Assembly: GCA_013695115.1 (NCBI GenBank)
Contig: JACDBD010000206.1
Coordinates: forward strand, 1-6,970
Direction of reading: 5' to 3'
Source of the DNA: Actinomycetota bacterium
GTDB lineage: Bacteria; Actinomycetota; Acidimicrobiia; IMCC26256; JACDBD01
Length of the DNA: 6,970 nt
In this document: piece after piece, positions 1-6,970 of the stretch
Numbering within the stretch: the first letter of the stretch is position 1
Layout: the number at the start of each line of letters is the position of its first letter
Notes under the pieces: generated by a model
Database searches by the model: none
What the model saw: the letters and a program-made list of their open reading frames with translations, nothing else
What the model was told of the DNA's origin: nothing
Position numbers and translations under genes: made by a program

Positions 1-1221
1 GGTGGCGGTGAGGGCGGGCCTCCGGCAGACGCGGAGGCGCCCTGCGGCCCCGGCGACGCCAGCGGCGCCACCGACACCGGTGTCACCGACGAGAAGATCA
101 CCATCGCCACCATCCAGGACATCGGCGGGCCGCGCCCCGGTCTGTTCCAGCCCAATCTCGATGCCATGAACGCGTTCGTCGCCTACTGCAACGACCTTGG
201 CGGCATCCTGGGTCGAGAGCTCGAGCTGGTCCCGTACGACTCGCGGATCTCGGAGCACCGCTCGACCACCGCGCAGGCCTGTGACAGCACGTTCGCGATC
301 GTGGGCCAGGCGGTGGCGATCGACAGCGCCGGCGCCCAGGTCGGTGTCGACTGCGGCATCCCCGACATCCCGTCGTTCGCGGTCGAGACCCAGCACGCCG
401 GCGCCACCAACGTGGTGCAGGCCCTTCCGAACCCGCCGTCGCTCCTGAACGTGGGCCCCGAGCGTTACGTCAAGAGGGAGTTCCCCGACGCGGCCAAGCA
501 CGCGGCGATGTTCTACATCAGCGCGGGGCCGTCGTCGCTCACGGCCGAGAAGCGGGTGAAGGGTTTCGAGGAGATCGGATTCAATTTCGACGTCAACAGC
601 CAGACCGAGCTCAACGAGCTCAACTGGGGCCCGTTCGTCGAGCAGATCCGTTCCAATGACGTCCAGTACGTCACGTCGGTGTCGGAGCTCGACAACCCTG
701 TGAACCTGGCCAAGGAGCTGCGCACGCAGGGCGTAGAGGTCGAGATCTTCGAGCTCGACCAGGTCGGCTACGACCCGGCACTGATCGAGAAGGGCGGCGA
801 CGTCGTCGAGGGTATCCACGTGGTGGTGACGACGGTTCCGTTCGAGGAGGCCGAGACCAGCGAAGAGATGCAGCGGTTCCTGTTCTGGCTCGAGGAGACA
901 GACGCCAAGGCGGCGAGCCCGAGCGCGCTCTCGGTCCAGGGTTGGTCCGCCGGGCTGCTGTTCGCGACCGCGGCCAAGAACCTCGGCAGCGACCTGACGC
1001 GAACGGCGTTGCTGGAGGAGCTGCGCAAGATCAAGGAGTGGGACGGGCACGGCATCCACGCGCCGGCCAACCCCGGCGACAACATCGTGACCCAGTGCTT
1101 CGTCTACCTGAAGGTCGAGGGGGGCGAGTTCGTGCGCGAGTTCCCGAAGGAGGGGTTCTCGTGTGACGAGAAGAACGTGGTCGAGGTGGAGTACGACTTC
1201 CCGAAGGGGGCCGGCACCTAG
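1..1221 (+). CDS. ABC transporter substrate-binding protein, Liv/HAAT type, 5'-truncated by window edge
   Basis: This is the C-terminal 406 residues of an extracellular solute-binding protein that would deliver ligand to the permease encoded next. The frame is open from the first base, so the true start and any lipoprotein signal lie upstream; the ATG at 166 is internal. Visible residues 1-26 are a Gly/Ala/Pro/Asp-rich linker with one Cys (C15), as often follows a lipoprotein anchor. From about residue 27 (TGVTDEKITIATIQDI) begins a type-1 periplasmic-binding fold, with the typical helix ending YCNDLGGILGRELELV (62-77), where a LivK-like protein has its 'NAxGGixGRkle' segment. The C-terminal segment about FVYLKVEGGEFVREFP is also family-like. 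No intact ligand signature is recognisable to me, so branched-chain amino acids are only one possibility; these proteins also bind amides, urea, short organic acids and aromatic acids. It is the first visible gene of the importer operon. Confidence 0.9.
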   Translation, partial: GGGEGGPPADAEAPCGPGDASGATDTGVTDEKITIATIQDIGGPRPGLFQPNLDAMNAFVAYCNDLGGILGRELELVPYDSRISEHRSTTAQACDSTFAIVGQAVAIDSAGAQVGVDCGIPDIPSFAVETQHAGATNVVQALPNPPSLLNVGPERYVKREFPDAAKHAAMFYISAGPSSLTAEKRVKGFEEIGFNFDVNSQTELNELNWGPFVEQIRSNDVQYVTSVSELDNPVNLAKELRTQGVEVEIFELDQVGYDPALIEKGGDVVEGIHVVVTTVPFEEAETSEEMQRFLFWLEETDAKAASPSALSVQGWSAGLLFATAAKNLGSDLTRTALLEELRKIKEWDGHGIHAPANPGDNIVTQCFVYLKVEGGEFVREFPKEGFSCDEKNVVEVEYDFPKGAGT

Positions 1222-1235
1222 CTGCGGGGCGCAGC
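1221..1235 (+). promoter_or_regulatory. Perfect 6-bp stem-loop right after the binding-protein stop codon
   Basis: GCTGCG (1221-1226) pairs perfectly with CGCAGC (1230-1235) around a GGG loop. It starts on the last base of the TAG stop of the binding-protein gene and lies within the only gap of the transporter operon. There is no T-tract behind it, so it does not look like a full intrinsic terminator. In other binding-protein transporters, hairpins at this place protect the upstream message or cut read-through, giving an excess of binding protein over permease; that role here is inference. With this base composition a short GC stem can also arise by chance. Confidence 0.4.
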
Positions 1236-1254
1236 CGGGCGACGGGGGCACCGC

Positions 1255-3321
1255 GTGGACGAACTCACCCGCCTGACGATCTTCGGTCTCGTGACCGCGG
1301 CCATCTACTTCGTCGCCGCCAGCGGGCTCGTGCTCACGTACACGACCTCGGGGATCTTCAACTTCGCCCACGGCGCCATCGGCATGGTGGCGGCGTTCGT
1401 CTACTGGGAGTTGCGCTTCAATCCCGAAGGGCCCGGGCTCTCGACCCCGGTGGCGCTGTTCCTGGTGCTCGTCGTGTTCGCGCCGTTGTTCGGCGTGCTG
1501 GTCGAGCGGGTCCTGATCCGGAACCTCCAGGGGGCGTCGCTCGCCACCACCCTTGTGGTGACGGTCGGCATGCTGGCCTTCCTCATCGGGGTGGCGCAGA
1601 CGCGCTGGAAGCCGGAGTCGCGGGTCGTGCGCGGGTTCTTCGAGCCCGACGACGTGCCGATCCTCGGCGTCAACGTCACGTGGCACGACATCATCACCGT
1701 GATCGTCGCCGTCGCCGTCGCCGTCGGGCTCCGCCTGCTGCTCTACCGCACCCGGATCGGGGTCGCGATGCGGGCGGTGGTCGACAACCGCACCCTGGCC
1801 GGGCTGAACGGCGCCCAGGCTCACCGGGTGAGCGCGTTGTCCTGGGCGATCGGCTCGAGCCTGGCCGCGCTCGCCGGGATCCTTCTCGCCCCGACGCTGG
1901 GACTCGAGATCATCGCCCTGACCCTGCTGGTCGTGAACGCGTACGCGGCCGCGATGGTCGGGCGGCTCCGGAGCCTCCCCCTCACGGTGGTCGGTGCGGT
2001 GATCCTCGGTCTCCTCGTGAACTACGTCCCCAACTACCTGCCGAAGTTGTTCGAGAAGGACACGCTCCCGAGCTGGCTGACCGGGATCAACAACTCGCTG
2101 CCGATCCTCATGCTGTTCGCAGTGCTCCTGCTCCTGCCGCAGGAGCGGCTGGGTGGCTGGCAGGCGCGGGCAGGTCGCCGCGTCCGGGTACCGAGCTTCG
2201 CCCAGTCGCTGCTCGGCGGGGCAGTCCTCGTCGCCGGCGCCGTCCTCTTCGTCGCCGTACTGGGAGATGACGGAGTCTCGATCGGTGACGTCAGTTTCAC
2301 CACGCAACGCCTGGGTCTCGCGCTCGCGTTCGGACTCATCATCCTGTCGCTCGTGCCATTGGTGGGGTACGCGGGTCAGATCTCGCTGGCGCAGATGACC
2401 CTGGCCGGAGTGGGCGCGTTCGTCATGGCCAAAGTGGCAGCCGACGGGTCGCCGGTGGGGCTGTTGGCGGCGATGGCGATCGTGGGAGCGGCCGGCGGGA
2501 TCATCGCTCTCCCCGCGCTTCGCCTCCGCGGGCTCTATCTCGCGCTCAGCACCCTGGCGATCGCGGTGCTCGCCGACAACATGTTCTTCCCCCAGAAGCG
2601 GGTGTTCTTCACCGGCTCACTCGAGGTCGACCGGCTCGACCTCGGGTTCATCGACTTCGAGAGCGACGGCGCGTACTTCGTCCTGCTCGCGATCGCCTAC
2701 GCGCTGGCGGCCGTGTTCGTCCTGGCGCTGCGACGGGGGCCGTTCGGGCGGCGCCTCCTGGCGATGAAGGACAGTCCGGCCGCCTGCGCCACCCTGGGCC
2801 TCGACCTGACCAGGACCAAGTTCGCCGTGTTCGCAGTGTCCGCCTCCCTCGCCGGCCTCGGAGGCGCGCTCTACGGCGGCCTTCGGGTTGCGGTCGGCGG
2901 GCAGGACTTCAGCATGGTCCAGGGCCTGCCCATCCTGCTGCTGGCAGTGCTCGGCGGAATCGCCACCGCCAGCGGCGCGCTCTTCGGTGGATTCTTCTAC
3001 GCGCTCCTCATCATCTTGTCGGCGGACATCAAGTCGATCGACTCGTTGGTCTTGTTCGCGCCGGGCCTGGTCGGGATCACTCTGGGCCGCATGCCCGAAG
3101 GGGTGGTGCCTGATCTCGCCGATCGATCGCGGCGGTTGCTCGCGCGCCTCCGGAGCGGGCCCGATCCCGCTGTCGTGGAGCGGCGCGAGCAACGCGCCGC
3201 GCTGGCGGCGCTCGACTCCGACATCCCCCTCGGCGCGCCGCTCGAGCCCGAACAGGTGCAGGCCCTCGATGCCCGCCTCGGGACGGAGGAGGTGACCCCG
3301 GTTGGCGTTGCTGGCGACTAA
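1255..3321 (+). CDS. livHM: Fused LivH-LivM branched-chain amino acid-type ABC transporter permease
   Basis: This 688-residue integral membrane protein joins both Liv permease subunits in one chain and should form the whole membrane pore. The LivH part (about 1-295) shows GIFNFAHGAIGMVAAFVYW (33-51), equivalent to the LivH 'vxNFAHGaxymlgAY' helix, and an EAA-like cytoplasmic loop at 168-210 (IGVAMRAVVDNRTLAGLNG onward) that would dock an ATPase. The LivM part (about 315-620) shows LVGYAGQISLAQMTLAGVGA (369-388), GLYLALSTLAIAVL (426-439) and a second EAA-like loop starting GPFGRRLLAMKDSPAACATLG (495-515). A hydrophilic tail of roughly 70 residues (620-688) ends the protein. The GTG start is supported by GGGGG at 1244-1248, six bases upstream, and by the immediate onset of the first membrane helix. 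Its 3' end carries the ribosome site of livG and overlaps that gene by 20 nt. Fused Liv permeases are known in actinobacteria; substrate unknown. Confidence 0.93.
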   Translation: MDELTRLTIFGLVTAAIYFVAASGLVLTYTTSGIFNFAHGAIGMVAAFVYWELRFNPEGPGLSTPVALFLVLVVFAPLFGVLVERVLIRNLQGASLATTLVVTVGMLAFLIGVAQTRWKPESRVVRGFFEPDDVPILGVNVTWHDIITVIVAVAVAVGLRLLLYRTRIGVAMRAVVDNRTLAGLNGAQAHRVSALSWAIGSSLAALAGILLAPTLGLEIIALTLLVVNAYAAAMVGRLRSLPLTVVGAVILGLLVNYVPNYLPKLFEKDTLPSWLTGINNSLPILMLFAVLLLLPQERLGGWQARAGRRVRVPSFAQSLLGGAVLVAGAVLFVAVLGDDGVSIGDVSFTTQRLGLALAFGLIILSLVPLVGYAGQISLAQMTLAGVGAFVMAKVAADGSPVGLLAAMAIVGAAGGIIALPALRLRGLYLALSTLAIAVLADNMFFPQKRVFFTGSLEVDRLDLGFIDFESDGAYFVLLAIAYALAAVFVLALRRGPFGRRLLAMKDSPAACATLGLDLTRTKFAVFAVSASLAGLGGALYGGLRVAVGGQDFSMVQGLPILLLAVLGGIATASGALFGGFFYALLIILSADIKSIDSLVLFAPGLVGITLGRMPEGVVPDLADRSRRLLARLRSGPDPAVVERREQRAALAALDSDIPLGAPLEPEQVQALDARLGTEEVTPVGVAGD
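1705..1722 (+). repeat. Three tandem GTCGCC hexamers inside the permease gene
   Basis: Three exact copies of GTCGCC, followed by the diverged unit GTCGGG, encode a Val-Ala alternation (about residues 151-157) in a membrane helix of the LivH half. It fits a simple codon-level repeat in a G+C-rich gene. Copy-number slippage would keep the frame, adding or removing a Val-Ala pair. No other function is implied. Confidence 0.6.
3285..3295 (+). promoter_or_regulatory. Strong ribosome binding site for livG
   Basis: GGAGGAGGTGA is a near-perfect complement to the 16S rRNA 3' end. It ends six bases before the TTG at 3302 and lies wholly inside the 3' coding part of livHM. It decides the TTG start for livG, and because ribosomes finishing livHM cross it, initiation is probably coupled. 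The GTG within this motif (3292) is in the livHM frame and is not a livG start. Confidence 0.75.
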
Positions 3322-4034
3322 GCACGTGGGCGTCTCGTTCGGCGGGCTGCGAGCCCTCGACCAGGTCGACCTCACCGTCGAACCGGCCTGCGTGACCGGG
3401 CTCATCGGACCCAACGGCGCCGGGAAGACGACGCTGTTCAACGTCGTCTGCGGCCTCCAGGAGACCAACGCGGGGCAGGTCCTGTTCGACGACGCCGACA
3501 TCACCAAGCTCAAGGCGTACGAACGCGCCCGCCGGGGCCTGGCGCGCACGTTCCAGCGGCTCGAAGTGTTCGGGTCGCTCTCGGCTCGGGACAACGTGCT
3601 CACCGCGGCCGAGATCCACAAGTCGTGGTCGCACGACGAGTCCGACCCCGAGGCAGTCACCGAGGAGCTGGTCGAGCGGATCGGGCTGCATGACGTCGCC
3701 GACGAGCAGGCCGACACGTTGCCGACCGGGATGTTGCGGTTGGTGGAGGTGGCGCGCGCGCTGGCGGCGCGACCTCGGGTGCTGCTGCTCGACGAGCCTT
3801 CCTCCGGCCTCGACGAGCACGAGTCGGACGTCTTCGCCAAGCTGCTGCTCGACCTGGCGGGCGAGGGCCTGGCGGTCCTGATGGTCGAGCACGACGTGCC
3901 CCTCGTCATGGAGGTGTGCACGACGATCCACGTGCTCGACTTCGGGAAGATGATCGCGGTCGGGACGCCGGCGGAGATCCAGTCCAACGCGGATGTGCAG
4001 GCCGCCTACCTCGGCGGGGCGACGGGAAACGGCG

Positions 4035-4042
<8 letters not shown>
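3302..4042 (+). CDS. livG: Liv-type ABC transporter ATP-binding protein LivG
   Basis: This 246-residue cytoplasmic ATPase powers the importer together with LivF. In order it has a Walker A motif GPNGAGKT (36-43), a Q-loop ARTFQR (81-86), an ABC signature position reading LPTGM (140-144), Walker B VLLLDEP (160-166), D-loop SGLD (168-171) and an H-loop histidine in VEHD (H197). The end (VLDFGKMIAVGTPAEIQSNADVQAAYLG) is the C-terminal extension typical of LivG. Length is close to the 250-260 residues usual for the family, slightly short between the Q-loop and signature. The signature lacks both the Ser and the Gln of canonical LSGGQ; LivG proteins commonly deviate here (E. coli LivG reads about LAYGQ), but loss of the Gln is further from consensus. 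The TTG start is chosen for its strong upstream ribosome site; TTG 3308 is a weaker alternative. It overlaps livHM by 20 nt and livF by 8 nt. Confidence 0.93.
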
Positions 4043-4747
<705 letters not shown>

Positions 4748-4751
<4 letters not shown>

Positions 4752-5119
4752 CCACCACCGATCAGGGGGCTGCGCCCTCGTCGCGTCTCGAGGAGTTCGA
4801 GCGCGAGATCAACGAGCTGAAGGTGCGGGCACAGGCGACCGGTCCCGAGGGCCGTCTGCTCATCCTCGGCGCCGTGCTGCTCGTCGCCGGCCTCGTGCTG
4901 ATCGCGGTGGCGTGGGTGCGCGCCTCGGGGACCAACGACTTCAACGACCAGATCAGCTACCTCATCTCCGGCGGCCTCGGAGGTGTGGGCGCCGCCGTCG
5001 TCGGGTGCGCCCTGTACGTGCGCACCGCGATGTCGCGCTATCTCCGGTACTGGCTCATCCGCATGGTGTACGAGCAGCGGGCGCAGACCGACCGCATCGT
5101 GGAGGCGCTCAAAAAGTAG
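4748..5119 (+). CDS. Small two-helix membrane protein of unknown function, last gene of the Liv operon
   Basis: I do not recognise a named family in this 123-residue protein. Residues 11-30 (SSRLEEFEREINELKVRAQA) form a charged helix with heptad-like spacing that may be a short coiled coil. Two hydrophobic helices follow, about 37-57 and 71-91, separated by a short polar loop (ASGTNDFNDQIS), so both ends should be on the same side, probably the cytoplasm. The C-terminal part (95-123) is basic and aromatic (MSRYLRYWLIRMVYEQRAQ) and looks like an amphipathic helix at the membrane. It overlaps livF by ATGA and has a strong ribosome site, so it is almost certainly co-translated with the transporter. 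Possible roles are an accessory or regulatory subunit of the importer, or an unrelated membrane protein; the context favours the first but proves nothing. Its stop codon abuts the stop of the convergent gene. Confidence 0.85.
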
Positions 5120-5485
5120 CTAGCGCTTGCTCTTCGTCCGGACCTCGTCGAGCCCGTCGGCGTCGACGCGCTCGACCCCCGAGGTCCGCTTGGCGATCTT
5201 CAGCGCGACGTCGCGGACGTCCTGTTCGACCACGCCGCTCAGGTAGGCGACGCCCTCGCGCACCTCGATGCGCAGGCCGGGGGCATGACGGGTCCGCTTG
5301 TCGCCGTTGAGCGAGGCGCGCAGCCGCGCCTCGGTCCTGACGTCAGCGGTGTCGCCCGCCACCAGCTTCTGGGTAGCCCGCACGCCGAACCCGGCCCACT
5401 CGAGCACCTCGTCGCGGTTGCGCCACGCCCACAGCGCCAGCGCCGACCCGCTGAACGGGAGGACCTTCTTCATCAGCTTCCACAT
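5120..5485 (-). CDS. Small BON-domain protein
   Basis: With the start chosen here this is a 121-residue protein. Residues about 48-113 resemble a BON (OsmY-type) domain: an alpha-helical start (DVRTEARLRASL), then LRIEVREGVAYLSGVVEQDVRDVALKIAKRTSGVERVDAD, which fits the family pattern of a strand, 'G.V.LsG.v', a helix and 'v.GV..V'. BON domains are thought to bind phospholipid or other surfaces and occur in envelope-stress and pore-associated proteins. The N-terminus (MWKLMKKVLPFSGSALALWAW) is basic then mildly hydrophobic, which could be a weak membrane anchor. I prefer ATG 5485 because GAGGGGAAG sits nine bases upstream; the longer reading from 5545 would overlap the crotonase gene by 44 nt, and its first 20 residues look unstructured. 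ATG 5473 is another alternative. It lies 16 nt after the crotonase gene, so is likely co-transcribed with it. Specific role unknown. Confidence 0.8.
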   Translation of the reverse strand: MWKLMKKVLPFSGSALALWAWRNRDEVLEWAGFGVRATQKLVAGDTADVRTEARLRASLNGDKRTRHAPGLRIEVREGVAYLSGVVEQDVRDVALKIAKRTSGVERVDADGLDEVRTKSKR

Positions 5486-5494
5486 GATCCTGGT

Positions 5495-5503
5495 CTTCCC
5501 CTC
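5495..5503 (-). promoter_or_regulatory. Ribosome binding site deciding the BON-protein start
   Basis: On the minus strand GAGGGGAAG begins within the TGA stop of the crotonase gene and ends nine bases before the ATG at 5485. It supports that ATG over the longer frame opening at 5545, and suggests reinitiation by ribosomes leaving the crotonase gene. Confidence 0.55.
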
Positions 5504-6386
5504 AATCCAGGTCGGGAACCGGCTCGCCCCGGTCGAAGTAGGCATCCCGCAGCTCGAACGCCTTCTTGGTGCCCACCTTGGCCCGGATCTTCACGAAGTT
5601 GAACTCGTCGGGGCGGAAGCTGAGGTTGGTGCCGAAGGCGTGGCCGATGATCTCGCTCACGTCCGCCTGCGCCATCCCCGGCGTCTCCTGCACCAGCCGG
5701 AACAGCTCCTTGGCGATGGCGATGCCGTCGGCGGGCATGCGGGCGACCTTGGCTGCCAGCGCCTCGGTCTCGGCCTCGACTGCGCCCTTGGATACGAACC
5801 GGGTGAACACGCCCCGGTCGGCCAGCTCGGCCGCGTCCGCCACCCGGCCCGTGAGCAGTAGGTCCTTCGCCAGCACCGGGCCGAGCCGGTAGAAGAAGAG
5901 GTGGAGGTTGCCGAGCACCGGTCCGAGGAAGCGGGCCGCGGGCATGCCCATCTGCGTTCCCTCCGCGACGACGCAGAGATCGCACGCCAGCAGGAACTCC
6001 AGCCCACCGCCGAGCGCGTGACCCTCGACCTGCGCGACCAATACCTTGTTGTGCTTGTAGAGGTCGTGGTAGATCGCCTGGGCGTACCGGTCGTAGGTGA
6101 GACGACGCCGCTGCGTCGGCCGTTTCGGCTTCTCGCCCGGTTGGGGGGCGTCGGCGCCGTACCAGCCGTAGGCGACGCTCATGTCCTGCCCGCTCGTGAA
6201 CGTTCCGCCGGCTCCGCGCAGGATCACCGCCTTCACCTCGTCGTCGCGGGCGGCGTCGTCGAGCGCCTCGCGCATGAGGTCGTACATCTCGTCGACCAGC
6301 GCGTTGAGCTTGTCGGGGCGGTTGAACGTGATCCGGGCGACGTGGGTGTTCGGGTCCTTTTCGTAGAGGACGAGCTTCTCGGCCAC
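5502..6386 (-). CDS. Enoyl-CoA hydratase/isomerase (crotonase) family protein
   Basis: This is a 294-residue crotonase-fold enzyme acting on a CoA thioester in the cytoplasm; the exact reaction is not assigned. VARITFNRPDKLNAL (16-30) is the N-terminal crotonase motif. The first oxyanion-hole strand is GGTFTSGQDMS (60-70), and the second is VEGHALGGGLEFLLACDLCVV (120-140). In this, E130 matches the catalytic Glu144 of rat mitochondrial enoyl-CoA hydratase. The second glutamate of that enzyme (Glu164, in GQPE) aligns with A150 in MGMPAARFLG, so simple hydratase chemistry is uncertain. An enlarged, charged segment (about 71-105) sits between the two oxyanion strands. At 294 residues it is longer than the usual 255-265. 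I choose GTG 6386 because it is the first start after the stop of the upstream gene and gives the expected N-terminus; the frame stays open upstream to 6698, but that part is antisense-free overlap with the carboxypeptidase gene. No clear ribosome site is visible. Confidence 0.88.
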   Translation of the reverse strand: MAEKLVLYEKDPNTHVARITFNRPDKLNALVDEMYDLMREALDDAARDDEVKAVILRGAGGTFTSGQDMSVAYGWYGADAPQPGEKPKRPTQRRRLTYDRYAQAIYHDLYKHNKVLVAQVEGHALGGGLEFLLACDLCVVAEGTQMGMPAARFLGPVLGNLHLFFYRLGPVLAKDLLLTGRVADAAELADRGVFTRFVSKGAVEAETEALAAKVARMPADGIAIAKELFRLVQETPGMAQADVSEIIGHAFGTNLSFRPDEFNFVKIRAKVGTKKAFELRDAYFDRGEPVPDLD

Positions 6387-6400
6387 GTCGGCGAGGCTAC

Positions 6401-6970
6401 TCAGGCCGGGTGACCGGCGATCGTGGCTACCAGGGCGTCGAGCGCGGCCTCGCCGCCGTTCGACGCGGGACCGTTGGCGATGACCGAGAACACGAACGCA
6501 CGCCCGCCGGCGGTGGTGCCGTACCCGGACAGCGCGATCCCGCCGATGATCGTCCCCGTCTTGGCGCGCACGTTGGCCTCGGCGGGCGTACCTCGGAAGC
6601 GAGACGTCAGCGTCCCGCTGCGGCCGGCCAGCGGTAGCGCGTCGACGAGCACCGGCCACCACGGCTGGGTGCGGGCGGCCTGGAGCAACACGCGCCACTC
6701 GCGCGCCGAACGGGCGTTGGCGCGGCTGAGCCCCGAGCCGTCGTCGTCGATGCCGGTCACGGGAACACAGAGGGGCGCCAGCGCGTCGCGGGTCGCAGCG
6801 GCGCCACCGAGCGTCGAGCCGACCCCTTGGACAGTCCGCCCGACCTCGCGCAGCAACAGTTCCGCGGCCATGTTGTCGCTGCGCATCAGCGTGTCCGTCA
6901 CGAGCTCGGCGAGCGGCGCCGACGCAGCTGCCGCAACCGTCGTCGCCGCGGACGGTGCCGTCCCGTGCAC
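6401..6970 (-). CDS. dacB: D-alanyl-D-alanine carboxypeptidase/endopeptidase, PBP4 (S13) family, C-terminal part
   Basis: This is the last 189 residues of a penicillin-binding protein that trims peptidoglycan stem peptides outside the cytoplasmic membrane. The gene runs off the right window edge, so the signal peptide and the SxxK nucleophile motif are not visible, and the GTG at the edge is an ordinary internal codon. Two of the three active-site motifs are seen: SDN (31-33 of the visible part, in MRSDNMAAELLL) and KTG (137-139, in RAKTGTIIGGIALSGY). Between them IDDDGSGLSRANARSAREW (74-92) and LPLAGRSGTL (112-121) are the S13-type 'DGSGLSR' and 'LP.aG..GTL' blocks. These fit DacB/PBP4 better than the PBP5/DacA (S11) family. 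The stop lies 14 nt before the crotonase start, suggesting co-transcription. Confidence 0.92.
   Translation of the reverse strand: MHGTAPSAATTVAAAASAPLAELVTDTLMRSDNMAAELLLREVGRTVQGVGSTLGGAAATRDALAPLCVPVTGIDDDGSGLSRANARSAREWRVLLQAARTQPWWPVLVDALPLAGRSGTLTSRFRGTPAEANVRAKTGTIIGGIALSGYGTTAGGRAFVFSVIANGPASNGGEAALDALVATIAGHPA

Noticed and set aside
166..168. ATG at 166 as the start of the substrate-binding protein
   Set aside because: The same frame is open back to base 1, and the first strand of the binding-protein fold (TDEKITIATIQD) lies upstream of this ATG.
2617..3987. A 456-codon open frame on the minus strand across livHM and livG
   Set aside because: It is antisense to two well-supported transporter genes, reads as Ser/Arg-rich low-quality protein with no motif, and is the kind of long shadow frame expected in G+C-rich DNA.
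3993..4034. Earlier in-frame ATG for livF at 3993
   Set aside because: It would add 14 unconserved-looking residues and lengthen the overlap with livG from 8 to 50 nt; ATG 4035 gives normal LivF length.
5103..5128. Intrinsic terminator between the convergent operons
   Set aside because: The stem is only 7 bp with a 12-nt loop and a G-U (or C-A on the other strand), and no T-run follows on either strand; kept only as a weak observation.
6387..6698. Upstream extension of the crotonase frame to an ATG at 6698 (398 residues)
   Set aside because: The added 104 residues are Arg-rich, lack motifs and lie wholly within the carboxypeptidase gene on the same strand. The GTG at 6386 gives the expected crotonase N-terminus.

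Overview
The window is G+C-rich, densely coding DNA with short or overlapping gene junctions, GTG/TTG starts and strong Shine-Dalgarno sites. Together with the gene families present (a fused LivH-LivM permease, an actinobacterial-style LivG/LivF pair, a PBP4-type carboxypeptidase), this suggests a high-G+C actinobacterium. An Acidimicrobiia-like lineage is my best guess, but that rests on family impressions and not on any marker gene.

Plus strand, 1-5119: one branched-chain-amino-acid-type (HAAT/Liv) ABC importer operon. In order it holds the 3' part of an extracellular substrate-binding protein (1-1221), a 688-residue permease in which LivH and LivM are fused (1255-3321), the ATPases LivG (3302-4042) and LivF (4035-4751), and a small two-helix membrane protein of unknown function (4748-5119). 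After the first gene every junction overlaps (20, 8 and 4 nt), which points to translational coupling. The only real gap is 33 nt after the binding-protein gene. It begins with a perfect 6-bp hairpin, a plausible device for making more binding protein than permease. The substrate cannot be read from the sequence.

Minus strand, 6970-5120: a convergent second cluster. Reading leftward, it holds the C-terminal part of a D-alanyl-D-alanine carboxypeptidase of the PBP4/DacB (S13) family (runs off the right edge), a crotonase-fold enoyl-CoA hydratase/isomerase-like enzyme (6386-5502), and a small BON-domain protein (5485-5120). Gaps of 14 and 16 nt suggest one transcript. The two operons meet stop-to-stop with no spacer at 5119/5120.

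The features most worth a second look are the coupled two-helix protein at the end of the transporter operon, the asymmetric ATP sites predicted for the LivG/LivF pair, the crotonase lacking one of the two classical catalytic glutamates, and the hairpin after the binding-protein gene. I saw no RNA genes, mobile elements, CRISPR arrays or phage genes, and there is no gene-free stretch above 33 nt. I did not find a convincing wholly new system here.
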